A DNA stretch of 64,000 nucleotides from Carettochelys insculpta. Taxonomy: Eukaryota > Chordata > Testudines > Carettochelyidae. Location of the stretch: the NCBI RefSeq assembly GCF_033958435.1, contig NC_134138.1:26876598-26940597 (forward strand), read 5' to 3'. The position numbers and the translations under genes are program-made. Below, in pieces: positions 23,672-34,959 of this stretch. The notes below the pieces were generated by a model, which was given only the letters and a program-made list of their open reading frames with translations, was not told the DNA's origin and searched no databases. Position 1 is the first letter of the stretch, and each line of letters begins with the position of its first letter.

Positions 23672-24429
23672 AATATTGAACCTAAGGCCAAATATTCTGA
23701 AAATGGCCCAATAATTGGGACTAATCAAACCATGATTTTCAGAGTGATGGAGCAGGTGGAACTCCATTCAAAGTGAATGGAAAAATTAAGGCCCTGTTGA
23801 TGTTAGGCACATCTGATTTGGGCTACTGTGTTGGACCAGCATTTATAGTTCTCAATCAAATGCTCGTCTTGGGCTCCAGCTGAGCCCAAATGTCTGCACC
23901 ACAATTAAACAGCCTCTTAGGTTAAGTCCCATTAGCCCAAGGCAGTTGACAAGGGTCATCAGTAGGTGTTTAATAGCAATGTGGCCGTATCCTGACAGCT
24001 CTAGTTCCAGCTGAGGGAAGGTTCTGAGCTGGCATGCTAGAAGACATATCTAAAGCTGTGTTCCGAAATCTCTGTCATAAGGGGAAGTGTCAGTGATGGG
24101 GCAGAAGGGACATACTGGCAGGGCTGTCTTTAGGCCCTGCCACTGCCCTGCCTCTTTCCACCTCACTCCCCATGCTACTCCTTCCCTAAGCCCCTCACTG
24201 CCTATTCCCAGCCTTGCTCCACCCTCATTGCACCTCTTCCAAGACAGACACAAACCAGGGGATTAGTGGGGGGCCTGACATGGGGCAGCATTGGGGCCCA
24301 GGCCCTGATGCTCACTGTAGTGGTGGGAGCCATGGAAAGTGGAGTGATCCCAGCATAGGATGACCATCTGTCATGTTTTTACTGGGAAAGTCCCTTATTT
24401 AAGCTGTCTCACAGGCGTCCTGACTTTTT
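23672..24429. other. No gene seen
   Basis: Partly old repeat-like, partly unassigned sequence, becoming GC-rich near 24100-24250. Confidence 0.35.
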
Positions 24430-25330
24430 TAAGACTATGGGCAAATTGTCCCATATTTTGCAGGGCTCCTGTTCCTTGGTGACTTGGTGTCATGGGGCTG
24501 CAGCCCCCACTGCCACTACATGGGGGAGCTGCCCTCTTCCTCGTTGCCCTGAGCCTTGGAGCAGCAGTTTCTGCTGCAGGGGAGCTTCTCCATGGGGCAG
24601 CTTCCCCACTCCCTGGCACCCATGGTGGCAACCCCACTGCTGGCGAGCTCTGACATGGGATGGCTGCCTCATTCCCTGGCATCCCATACCTGGACAAGGC
24701 AGCTCCTGCTGCCAGGGATCCCCTCTGTGGGGTGAATGCCTTGGTCCCCAGCATCATGGCCTTGGGGAGGCAGCTCTTGCTAGGTGGAAGCTCCTCCGTC
24801 AGGCGGTTGCCGCATTCTCTGTCACACCCTGATGGGAGTCTGCAAAGCCCCTATTCTTGGCATCCCCCTGCCAGAAGGTCATGGAGCTCCCATCATCCGC
24901 TCCCTGCTCTTCTGGAGGCTGCAGAACCTGCCCACCGCCCCCCGCAACACACACATCCCTGGTACCTCGCCATGGGGCAGCATCCCCTATCACTGAGAAG
25001 TCCTGACATGGGACAGCAGCTCCCCATCCCCAGAGGCTGGTGTCTCATATTTGCCATAGGGCAATGTGGTCACCCAAACCCAGCAACCCTATTCTGCTCC
25101 ACTGCCCCATCCCAGCTGACTAACGTCGCTTCACTGTGGCAGCAGGATGTGGTGTTCTGTCACCCTGGCCCAGCTCTGCTCCGCTGCCCCAAGCCAGTTC
25201 TGTGGGCGGAGTAGGGGCACTCTGCTTTCCCCACCATATTGAGGACAGGGGCCCCAAATGCTGCTGCTGCTTCTTAGCAGTCCCTCTAAGCCACGCTCAG
25301 TCCCCTGGGTCTTGTCCATAGGGTTAGGGT
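24430..25330. repeat. GC-rich imperfect repeat tract
   Basis: Loosely repeated phrases such as 'catggggcagcttccccactccc' and 'tccctggcatcccat' recur with irregular spacing. Long open frames on both strands are a consequence of low stop-codon density. Their translations are biased to W, P, G, S and C and show no domain. Probably a decayed transposon interior. Confidence 0.4.
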
Positions 25331-25568
25331 GGCTGCTTCAGGGTGCCAATAGCACTGGGCCTGGGGTAGCTGCCCTCAACCTTCCTATGAGCACAAAGTC
25401 TTCCAACATCTGGGAACGGGACTGCAGCACTGTGTAGTCTCCAGGCAGTCCAGTAGCTCACAAAGTAGTTTTGGGGGAGCCTACCGACAAGTCTTCAGGG
25501 CCGTCTAAATTACAGCCCCTGCTGCAGCCCAGGACATGGAAGGACTGGGAAAGCGTAAACATAGCTTA

Positions 25569-25809
25569 GGGCTTGTCTACATTACCGCCTTCCAGGAAGG
25601 ATGGTAATTAGGGTGTTGAGAGTTTACTAATGAAGTGCTGCCGTGCATACACAGCACTTCACTAAGCAAATTCCCACCCCTCCTCCCCCGCGGCAACTTC
25701 AAAGTACCGGCCCACGTCTAGCCGTGGCTCACCCGCCGGTACTTTGAAGTGCCGGGGCAGCTTTACTCCTCAACATTTTCAGGAGGAAGGTGGTAGTGTA
25801 GACAAGCCC
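25569..25809. mobile_element. Harbinger-type MITE with TTA target duplication
   Basis: The terminal inverted repeats are 'gggcttgtctacattacc' and 'ggtagtgtagacaagccc', with one mismatch. TTA flanks both sides (25566-25568 and 25810-25812), the canonical PIF/Harbinger target. It is 241 bp long with subterminal 'ccggtactttgaagtgccgg' inverted blocks. It encodes nothing. Confidence 0.85.
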
Positions 25810-26079
25810 TTAGAGTCACTTTCACCTCTGGTTCCCTGGGGCTCTGTGGTCTGTGCTGTGATGCCTGGGGGACATCCGCATTGCACCCAACGCATGCTTC
25901 CCACCACGGGTATACAGACATGCTCACTGTCCCAGCAGTGGCTTGGGTTTATCACCTAAGTACAACCCCACCCCACCGCTAGGTACAGACTTGAATGACT
26001 AATCTAAGTCTATGTTACCATGGCCACACTGCTGCTGTTTGCATGGTAGCTCAAGCTGAGCAAAAGCCTGCCTGTCTAG

Positions 26080-26761
26080 AGCTGTGTCTACACGTGCACG
26101 CTACTTCGAAGTAGCGGCACCAACTTCGAAATAGCGCCCGTCACGGCTACACGCGTCGGGCGCTATTTCGAAGTTAACTTCGACGTTAGGCAGCGAGACG
26201 TCAAAGTCGCTAACCTCATGAGGGGATAGGAATAGCGCCCTACTTCGACGTTCAACGTTGAAGTAGGGACCGTATAGACGATCCGCGTCCCACAACTTCG
26301 AAATTGCCGGGTCTTCCATGGCGGCCATCAGCTGGGGGGTTGAGAGATGCTCTCTCTCCAGCCCCTGCGGGGCTCTATGGTCACCGTGGGCAGCAGCCCT
26401 TAGCCCAGGGCTTCTGGCTGCTTCTGCGGCAGCTGGGGATCTATGCTGCAGGCACAGGGTCTGCAACCAGTTGTCAGCTCTGTGTATCTTGTGTTGTTTA
26501 GTGCAAGTGTGTCTGGGAGGGGCCCTTTAAGGGAGCAGCTTGCTGTTGAGTCCGCCCTGTGACCCTGTCTGCAGCTGTGCCTGGCACCCTTATTTCGATG
26601 TGTGCTACTTTGGCATGTAGACGTACCCTCGCAGCGCCTATTTCGATGTGGTGCTGCGCAACGTCGAAGTTGAACATCGACGTTGCCAGCCCTGGAGGAC
26701 GTGTAGACGTTATTCATCGAAATAGCCTATTTCGATGTTGGCTTCACGTGTAGACGTAGCC
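26080..26761 (-). mobile_element. Harbinger-family deletion derivative A (682 bp, short class)
   Basis: Both termini match the full-length element at 48135-52168, in reversed orientation: 'agctgtgtctacacgtgc' on the left and 'cacgtgtagacgtagcc' on the right. TAG flanks both sides (26077-26079 and 26762-26764). The start of the transposase reading frame (MDPQLPQ) lies on the minus strand near 26445, followed by the Myb-side end. All of the interior is missing. Next to its right-hand terminus (in its own orientation) is the palindrome gctacttcgaagtagc. Confidence 0.9.
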
Positions 26762-26764
26762 TAG

Positions 26765-27595
26765 CTGTGCTGGAAAGCTCCCTCCCACTGTATCCTTGGC
26801 GTCAAGCGCACAGTCTTACTGTGACTGTATGTCAGATGCCACAGAAAGGAAGTTTAAGCACATGAAGGGTGTGACTCAGCTCGGAGAGGCTAGGAAAGGA
26901 CTTGTACAAATGTACAGGAATAATGGCCTAGGTCCTTAGTGGTACCAGATACATGTTTGGCACAGATAAGATGGGGATGGAAGTAACTGGTGGCCACCTC
27001 TGTGATCCACTGATCCAGAGGGTAGTTTGACCCCACCAGTAGCTGAGGATGTTTTAAGTTAAGGCCAGTTGACCACTAAGGGTCTGCCTGTGCAGCCAGG
27101 AATTGTCAGGTTATAATGGCACCCCAGACATAGCCCTTTTTATTTCAGAGACTATCCCCTATACAGGGGTCCCTGAAATGGGGGTTTTGGGGTTAGTACA
27201 TAGCTGATATAGTGGCTCGGTGCCATTATTGGCTTCTCCTTATATAAGAGAACCCACAGGAACTTGGTTATGGAAACGTTGTGTCTGTGCAAAGTCACTA
27301 GAGATGGGCTATGTATTGGGTCTCTTATATATTAAACCTGTAAGCCCTGTGGGTAACTAAGTTAAAACCAGTAAGTAATAGGATATATGTATATATATAT
27401 ATATATGCAAATTAAATTGCCAGGTACACAATAGTCAATGCTTTTCCAGAAATGCCCATTATATGTGGAGACAGAATCATGTGCATTTCCAGATCTGTGC
27501 ATATTCTCAAACTCTACAGACTTCCTCAGTTTGTCTTGAGTTAGCTACTTATCTAATTATAACAGAGAACTCTAAAGTTTTCTCTGCTAATATCA
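26765..27595. other. No gene seen; TA repeat at 27383-27406
   Basis: AT-rich sequence with a TA-rich microsatellite at 27383-27406. Nothing else recognised. Confidence 0.4.
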
Positions 27596-27790
27596 TCTCA
27601 GTGGTTTGAGTATTAACCTGCTAAACCCAGGATTGTAAATTCAATCCTTCAGGGAGTCATTTAGGGATCTGGGGTAAAGAAGATTTAAAAAAAAAAAAAA
27701 AAGGCTGTTGGGGATGTTGCTTTGTGCTGCTGTGAGGGCAGGGGACTGGACTTGATGACCTCTCAAGGTCCCTTCCAGCTCTGAGACAGA
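27596..27790 (+). mobile_element. CryI-like tRNA-derived SINE
   Basis: The head 'ctcagtggtttgagtattaacctgctaaaccc' resembles a tRNA A-box region, and 'aattcaatcctt' resembles the B box. The middle has an A-rich linker (27687-27702). The tail 'ggactggacttgatgacctctcaaggtcccttccagctctga' is CR1-LINE-like. This architecture is that of the turtle CryI (tortoise Pol III) SINE. It is the strongest single taxonomic hint in the window. Confidence 0.8.
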
Positions 27791-28663
27791 CCTAAACTTT
27801 AGATATTCCTGTTCACTCATCCCAGACTGGAGTATCATTGTGCTAGGTTCAATTTACAGGTCCTTTTCCAGTTTTGTAAAAAGGTCCTTTAAGTGATCAC
27901 AGGTGCTCTTACTAACAGATGTTGAAATTCATTATATTCTGAAGGTCTTGTAAAGTAAAAAAATAACCTGGGACACATGTCCCAACTCATGTGCAACCAG
28001 CCCCTTGTATCTTCCCAGTGCAATCATATTCTTGGTTAATGCCAAAGAAAGTGTAGTCAGTTTCCTGTCCCCTTCCTAGAGCTCTAGCAACTGTCATTTT
28101 CCTTGATGACAGCATTGCTTATTCTGTTCAATTCCCAGTATGTCCCAAAGAATATCGGTCATGCGGTGTAGCAGAATACCTTTCGTTTTACAACTCCTTT
28201 CTAGGGTTTCTATCTCTCTGCCACAAAAATTTCTGCAATGTCTTACTGGAATGAAATTTGAGACTTATTTATCAGTAAAGCATTCATGTTACAGGGACCA
28301 GAATATCTTTTTGGGTTCCAGTGGGCAGACTTTTATTGGCTGTGGGTCCCCACAGGGGTATTAAACTTAAAATAAACATACAATCATCAAGAACTACATT
28401 TTTAGTAGAGTCAAACTGAATTTGAACCTCATGTTGTGAATTCTGTCCTAAATAAAGAAGCCACTGCTTTCAAGAAGGTTCTAAATTTGGCAAATTGAGT
28501 TATCCTGTCACTGCTCTCCTCCAGAGATGAATTTAATCTATTTAAATTATTTCCTTCCATGATATAGCAAAGTTTGTCCATTAAATAGCGTAAACTGATT
28601 CCTTTTTATCCTGGATTACAGCTACTGTGTGATTTTTGCTAGCCTGGTTTACATTAGTAACAG
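27791..28663. other. No gene seen
   Basis: AT-rich sequence; nothing recognised. Confidence 0.45.
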
Positions 28664-28666
28664 TGT

Positions 28667-29377
28667 GGCCGTGTCTACACGTGCATGCTACTTCGAAGTA
28701 GCGGCGCCAACTTCGAAATAGCACCCGTCATGGCTACACGTGTTGGGCGCTATTTCGAAGTTGAAATCGACGTTAGGCGGCGAGACGTCGAAGTCGCTAA
28801 CCCCATGAGGGGATCGGAATAGTGCCCTACTTCGAAGTTGAACGTCGAAGTAGGGCATGTGTAGCCGAGCCGCATCCCGCAACATCGAAATAGTGGGGTC
28901 CGCCGTGGCGGCCATCAGCTGAGGGGTTGAGAGACGCTCTCTCTCTAGCCCCTGTGGGGCTCTATGGTCACCATGTGCAGCAGCACTTAGCCCAGGGCTT
29001 CTGGCTGCTGCTGCGGCAGCTGGGAATCCATGCTGCATGCACAGGGTCTGCAACCAGTTGTCGGCTCTGTGGATCTTGTGTTGTTTAGTGCAACTGTGTC
29101 TGGGAGGGGCCCTTTAAGGGAGTGGCTTGCTGTTGAGTCCGCCCTGTGACCCTGTCTGCAGCTGTTCCTGGCACCCTTATTTCGATGTGTGCTACTTTGG
29201 CGTGTAGACGTTCCCTCGCAGCGCCTATATCGATGTGGTGCTGCCCAATGTCGAAGTTGAACGTCGACCTTGCCAGCCCTGGAGGACGTGTAGACGTTAT
29301 TCATTGAAATAGACTATTTCGATGTCGCTACATCGAAATAAGCTATTTCGATGTAGCGTGCACGTGTAGACGTAGCC
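28667..29377 (-). mobile_element. Harbinger-family deletion derivative B (711 bp, long class)
   Basis: Termini 'ggccgtgtctacacgtgc' and 'cacgtgtagacgtagcc'; target duplication TGT (28664-28666 and 29378-29380). Same structure and orientation as copy A, but the transposase-side end has about 28 bp more, forming an extra 'atcgaaataagctatttcgat' palindrome. MDPQ has become MDSQ here. Confidence 0.9.
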
Positions 29378-29380
29378 TGT

Positions 29381-30273
29381 GAGAGATGTATATGAATGTT
29401 TACATGTTTGCTTTTATGAATTCTGTTTAATTCCCATGTATGAAGTCTGGCAAATAGCTCTGCTCTATTGGCTTACACCTTTGTAAGACTCTTACAGCTG
29501 CTTTGGATACCAAAACAGGTCTATATATTTACTATTAGCAGCTAGGTCTCTGCCAGGTTTCAGAATTATTCGTATCCTCTGATTTCTAAGGGAAGAAGGA
29601 GGGCTGATCTCTTTAACTGCTATAGGATGTACCTCCCAAAATTGGGATTCTCTGATCCAGTAATCTCTGTAGTCTGCCAGGACCATGGAGGTTACTGGAC
29701 CAAAAAGCCCCAGGTTGCGAGGTTAGTAGAGGGAGGGACAGGTGGAGCCATGATGGAGAGGGGATGGTGGCCCTGGGAAATTGGGCCTGCCGGGCTTGCG
29801 TCCTTATCCTGAGGCAACAGCCAGTCTGTGTGGGGCTGGGGATGCACTGGCAGCCTGGCTGGGCCTGAAGCCAGCCCCCATGGGGCTGGACCCCACCAGG
29901 GCTGAAGCATTCATCCATAGCCATCAGCCTGTGTGTGCCTGGGGCTGGTGTCAATGCAGCAAAGAACATGACCAGGCAGGAAGTAAGGGGGCCCCAAGGC
30001 TGGAGGTAGAAGAGTCAGTAGGGTGAATTGGAGCTGGCAGCAAGGAGGAGAAGCAGGCTGGCGGTTGGAGGCCAGGAAACTCCCCATGTCAGGCTAATTC
30101 TCTCATTTGGGACTGGTCAGGTCCCAGGGGTGCTGGATGAGGGAGGTGCAATCAATATAACTATAATAGACACAGTATTACTTCATATACTTTGTTTAAA
30201 AATAAGTAAAATATGATTCCACTGTTTTCAGGCTGCTCATAGCCTCACTCATACCACAATCTCCTTAGCACAA
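29381..30273. other. No gene seen; GC-rich patch
   Basis: GC-rich sequence at about 29690-30100 opens frames on both strands without domain signatures; otherwise AT-rich. Confidence 0.4.
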
Positions 30274-30276
30274 TAG

Positions 30277-30712
30277 GGCTGTGTCTACACGTGCCCCAAA
30301 CTTCGAAATGGCCATGCAAATGGCCATTTCGAAGTTTACTAAAGAAGCGCTGAAATGCATATTCAGCGCTTCATTAGCATGCGGGCGGCAGCGGTGCTTC
30401 GAAATTGACGCGCCTTGCAGCCGCGTGGCACGTCCAGACGGGGCTCCTTTTCGAAAGGGCCCCGCCTACTTCGAAGTCCCCTTATTCCCATGAGCTCATG
30501 GGAATAAGGGGACTTCGAAGAAGGTGGCGTCCTTTCTAAAAGGAGCACCGTCTGGACGCGCCGCGCGGCGGCAAAGCTCGTCAATTTCGAAGCACCGCTG
30601 CCACCCGCATGCTAATGAAGCGCTGAATATGCATTTCAGCGCTTCATTAGTAAACTTCGAAATGGCCATTTGCATGGCCATTTCGAAGTTTGGGGCACGT
30701 GTAGACACAGCC
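30277..30712. mobile_element. Palindromic MITE (copy 2)
   Basis: Ends 'ggctgtgtctacacgtgcc' and 'ggcacgtgtagacacagcc' are perfect inverted repeats, flanked by TAG on both sides (30274-30276 and 30713-30715). The two halves are inverted copies almost throughout, meeting at attcccatgagctcatggga near 30487-30506. At 436 bp it is the same size as copy 1 (7491-7925). It is better preserved, so probably a younger insertion. Confidence 0.9.
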
Positions 30713-30715
30713 TAG

Positions 30716-33700
30716 AGGTGTTCTAAACTACCTTTTCTGAATAGTAGATCTCACTGAGGTCTGGGCAGTTTGGGGAAAAAAAAGCTAGCTGTTATGTCAC
30801 CATGGTCATCTTCTCAATGCAGATGTCTAGAAAAATCCAAAATGTGCAATTTGTCTCATTGCCAGCTGACAAGTTCCACGCACATACAGCTGATGTTTTA
30901 TTGTTCTGAATTCATAGCTGCTGGCCCCACAGCCTGTGAAGCCAAAGGAAGTTGAGTTGAACTCTTAAGTTGGGATAAATAAAGGTATTTAGGTCTCTCA
31001 GTCTCATTTTTAGGCATGTCTGTGATCCACAGAGCTGTATGGCTCCTGCTTAACTCTGTAGACATCTGAGATTCTCCTCTAAGGCACGTGGCAGCCTCAG
31101 TGGTGCCTGGGCACCCACTAGCTTGTGGAGCAGCTGTATAGCTGCCTTATGATAGGTGTCTGGATGTCCAAGTCCCGACCCCCGGAGTGAATTGCGAATG
31201 GGGAAGGATAGGCATTTTGCCACCCAAGTCAGGTGCAGAGACGCATTCTTCTGAGAACACCTACTGGGTCAGGCCCTTCAGGCAAGCTCACACAGAACAG
31301 CCAGGGGTGGAGGAGTGCCTTCATCACTTATAGCTTGTTCTGAGGATTCTCTTCCAGGGTAGAGGAGACCCCCCCCAGTTTATGTCCACCAGCCTTTTGA
31401 GGGGCAAGAAAAGATTCGAACAGGAATCTGCCATCTTTAAGGTAAACAGCCTAACTACTAGACTGCGGAGGATTCTGATGGATGCCTCCCTCAGTGTCTC
31501 ATACGTATTGAAGCTATTCTACTTGTGACGACCTGGCTGATTTTGGTATGGGGAGTCCCATGTTTTTGTTGGCAGGGGACCAGGACAGCACCCCTGACCC
31601 TGCTCTTGGGGGTACCAAACATCCTGCTAGTGGCCTGGGAAGGAGTCTGGGTCTGAGCCCCACCACCTGGCGATGCCTGCAGGTTTCTTACCCTATTCTC
31701 CCTGGGTAGGATTAACCTCAGTCCTTGACACTGAGGAAGGGAATATCCCTGCTCTGCTGGGATCAGATCGCCCTTCCTCCAATTCTCAGATCTTTCAGTC
31801 TCAGCAGCACATCTCCAGGTTCAGGTGTTCTCTTCTTCCTTACTCCACCCTGTCTGTCTGAAGCAGGGTGACGGTGGGGCATATTAGATTCCTCACATGG
31901 CCTTAGTTGTCTGCATGTACTTCATTTAGCCTTCCCTAATCTACAGGGAACCATACCCTCATTAGCCTAGGGCTTCTGTATCTCCCATCTAACACTCACC
32001 CATTTCTCCCTGAACCTGTTGTGTCACACAGTGTAATTAAACAAAGGAATCCTTAAATATTAATAGATTCAGAGCACAAGTTAAAATGACTTATGGAGTC
32101 GTCATACTCACTGGGAGGTGTTCGGTCCCTTCTCTCAAAGGCAAAGAGGGACTTGAATCACCTTCTGGGGGAGGTCTCTCTCTAGTAGGCTGAAGGTTAT
32201 GAGGGAGGTCCTCCCCAGGGGTCATTTGTTTTGCATGCCACTAAGAGGTCCAAGTCCCTATTTTTCCCAGTTCATGGATTGCTATCAGAGACAGATGCCT
32301 CTGTGCAGCCTGGAACTTGGGCACTTATTTCTGACAGAGACTTAGGCATAGGTAACAACTCAATGCTTAGCACCTACTGGCAGCTAGTTCTCCCTGTCCA
32401 CCATGTCACCTCCCACCTTCCCTTCCCCACAATCGACTTTTCCCCTTTCCTCCCAGCACCTTCCATTTCCCACAATCAGCTGTTCTGCAGTGTGCAGGAG
32501 GCATTGGGTGTGGGGGGAAGGGAGGAATAGGGAAAGGGAGTGCTTGGGTTAGAGAGTGGACCTGGGGCAGAGTCAGGTTTGGGCTCCCCTGGAGGAAGCC
32601 AGCACCTGTGAGGCTGAGCCCTGCTTCCCCGCTCCCCACATCAGTGTCTCCTTTGGGCTAGTTTAAGGATCTCCCCATCTGGTGTGCTCTCTTTACAGAT
32701 TGCCAGTTTAGGAGTGCATCTTCCTGCATTCATTGCATAAGGAGCGTAAACTCTTTACTCAGGCTTTGTGGATCCCAATGTTGTTTCTATGATTTTCTAA
32801 ATGCCTAAAAATTAGGTTCCATGACACACATCATTGCAACACTTAAGTCCCTTTGTGGATCCCACCTTTAAGCTCCATGTCAATAATTACTTTCCATTTC
32901 CTCATGTCAGTTCAGGTCCTGTCATCCTGCCAGGTGTTGATCATTCTCTATTTGTCCTGGCTTGCAATTGGCATTTACCACCTCACAGGACAGCATATTT
33001 CAGGTGGTGCTTCACAGAATTATTCCTTAGCTTAAGTATCTGCCTTCCATGGTTTTCTGCTGGAGGTCACCAAGTCAAATCCTGCTGAGGACCTGTAGCT
33101 GGTTGTTTAGTTAGGCCTTTATATTTTGAAGTGTGGATGACCACTTTTGGTATGAATCACTGATGAGCCCATGTTAGTAACGTCTGTCAGGGTTTCTTCA
33201 GCTCCTTCACTAAATACAAGACCTTTTCTAGTTCCAGAGTTTTGAGGCTCCATTTAGTTTCAATTATTTTAGGAAAAATGCTGATTTTTTTAAATTTTCT
33301 CCCACATAATGGAGCAGAAACATTTAAAGCAAATACTGTACCAGAGTGCATGTCCAGTTTGGACATGTCCGTCAACATCAGAGACTATTAAGCAAATTCA
33401 GATAATAGTCATGTTTTCTCTTTACTACTACAAATAGAATTGTAAATGAAGTCCATGTTGCAGGATGTGTCCCACAGAGATTTTAACCCATAACTGCAGT
33501 CCATGAACTAAAACATGGCTTAAGACCTATTTTTATTCCTATGTTATCTGGTATTGCAAAATCAAATAGAAAAGAAAACATATGTATGAGTGTCTGAAAT
33601 GATTATATTGATTGATAAGACAGTTCCTCCTCCAATTTGCCACAAACCCAAGCAATTTCTGCTGAAACTCCCACATCTACCAGGTGTTCATGGTCCCACT

Positions 33701-33749
33701 TAGTAGCACTTAGACTGAATCTCCTCTTGTAGCCTTAGCTGAGAGTCAG
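30716..33749. other. Unassigned 3-kb stretch
   Basis: No gene seen. A minus-strand tRNA-like scrap lies at 31405-31475. The segment 31520-32200 has the base composition of an old LTR or transposon interior, but I could not define ends. Confidence 0.35.
31405..31475 (-). repeat. Possible tRNA-derived SINE head
   Basis: On the minus strand it reads 'gtctagtagttaggctgttt' ... 'cctgttcgaatcttttctt'. The last part resembles a B box (GTTCGAATC) at the right distance from an A-box-like start. Too short to classify; not a functional tRNA gene, because the arms do not pair. Confidence 0.3.
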
Positions 33750-33751
33750 CT

Positions 33752-33815
33752 AACTGGCTTTTAGCTCAAGCAGCAGAGGCTCAGCAATATGTTCCAGAGG
33801 GCCTGAGTTTGGCTC
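33752..33815 (+). repeat. tRNA-derived SINE head, plus copy
   Basis: 'ttttagctcaagcagcagag' (A-box-like) is followed 35 bp later by 'cctgagtttggctcc' (B-box-like). It matches 34811-34877 in inverted orientation at nearly all positions. Confidence 0.45.
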
Positions 33816-33825
33816 CAATTGTCAG

Positions 33826-34810
33826 TGGTTACATTACCTCTTAGTCAAATGTTACCCCACTCATGTATAAGGGCACATCCTCCCCATTCTTCTTCCACGC
33901 TGAGAGCACTTCCTGCAACGGTATTTCCAGTACGTAACTATGTGAGCTGGAGTGTCTGCACTAGGATTCAAGAGGGATCGCTCCATTCCCCTGCAACACA
34001 GCAGTGCACAGGCATGTAGTACCCACCCACTCACCACTCTCTGTCCCTTAAATAACCCTAAGTTGCCTGCCCAACAACTTAGGTTGTATTCTAGAGACAA
34101 ATGTGGTGCACAGTGCATTAGCACAGACAATGCTTCCACGTCGCTGCTTTCAAACTGTTTTTAAAAGGAAGATTGTTTGCCATGTTTGCATTTGAAAACA
34201 CTATTAAATGGAATTACAGAAACTTGGGGGGGGGGGTGTAATTAGGAAAAACAATCTAGAGAATGAAACCTATTATTTTGCACTTGTCTCCCAAGGAAAG
34301 TGAGGTAAGTCCTACCAACTGAGACACAGCTCAACTGGCCAAACTGCTAGCAAACAAATTGCAAGTAACTATGTGGCAAGACGGTGAACTCATTTTATGA
34401 TTCTGTGAATATATCATAGTTTAAATGCTAGCCAGAGGACAATGGCTCAGGCCGGATGGTCTTAAGCAGCTTATTCTATAATGCTAAGTACTTTGAGATG
34501 AAAAGACACACAATGGAGCTGTTAGACATCACAGATAATTACAGGGATCCTCATGTAATACTTACTTGAATAGTGACTTGCAACATGTCCTTGGTTTGAA
34601 ATTTGTGATTCACCTTAACAATGTGGATGGATTCTATTATATCATGCACATCAGGATATATTGTACCACAGGCCTGGGACCGATTCTTCCTTGTTCCATG
34701 TTCTGGCTCCATAATGAGAGTGGTTGAGAATTCTGGTCTCTAAAGGGCCTCAGTGACAGAGGATCAGATGATGGAAGTGCTATGCCATTGCTGATAGGAT
34801 GACTATATAT
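33826..34810. other. No gene seen
   Basis: AT-rich sequence between two inverted SINE-like heads; includes a G10 run near 34227. Confidence 0.4.
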
Positions 34811-34877
34811 AGAGCCAAACTTGGGACCTCTGGAACATATCGCTGAGCCTCTGCTGCTTGAGCTAAAAGCCAGTTAT
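34811..34877 (-). repeat. tRNA-derived SINE head, minus copy
   Basis: The reverse complement of the 33752-33815 repeat, with roughly five differences over about 64 bp. The inverted pair is separated by about 1 kb. Confidence 0.45.
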
Positions 34878-34919
34878 ATAGTAGACTACATGCAAGCCAT
34901 GGGTCTTAAGGCCTAGGTG

Positions 34920-34955
34920 AAAGGCCAAGGCAAGGCAAGGCAAGGCAAGGCAAGC
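34920..34955 (+). repeat. (CAAGG)n microsatellite
   Basis: About six tandem CAAGG/GGCAA units. Confidence 0.85.
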
Positions 34956-34959
34956 AAAG

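Noticed and set aside
24395..25214. Overlapping long frames on both strands in the 24.4-25.3 kb GC-rich tract
   Set aside because: Low stop density from base composition; translations are low-complexity with no homology that I recognise.
31405..31475. A tRNA gene on the minus strand
   Set aside because: It has a B-box-like motif, but the acceptor and anticodon arms do not pair; fits a SINE relic.
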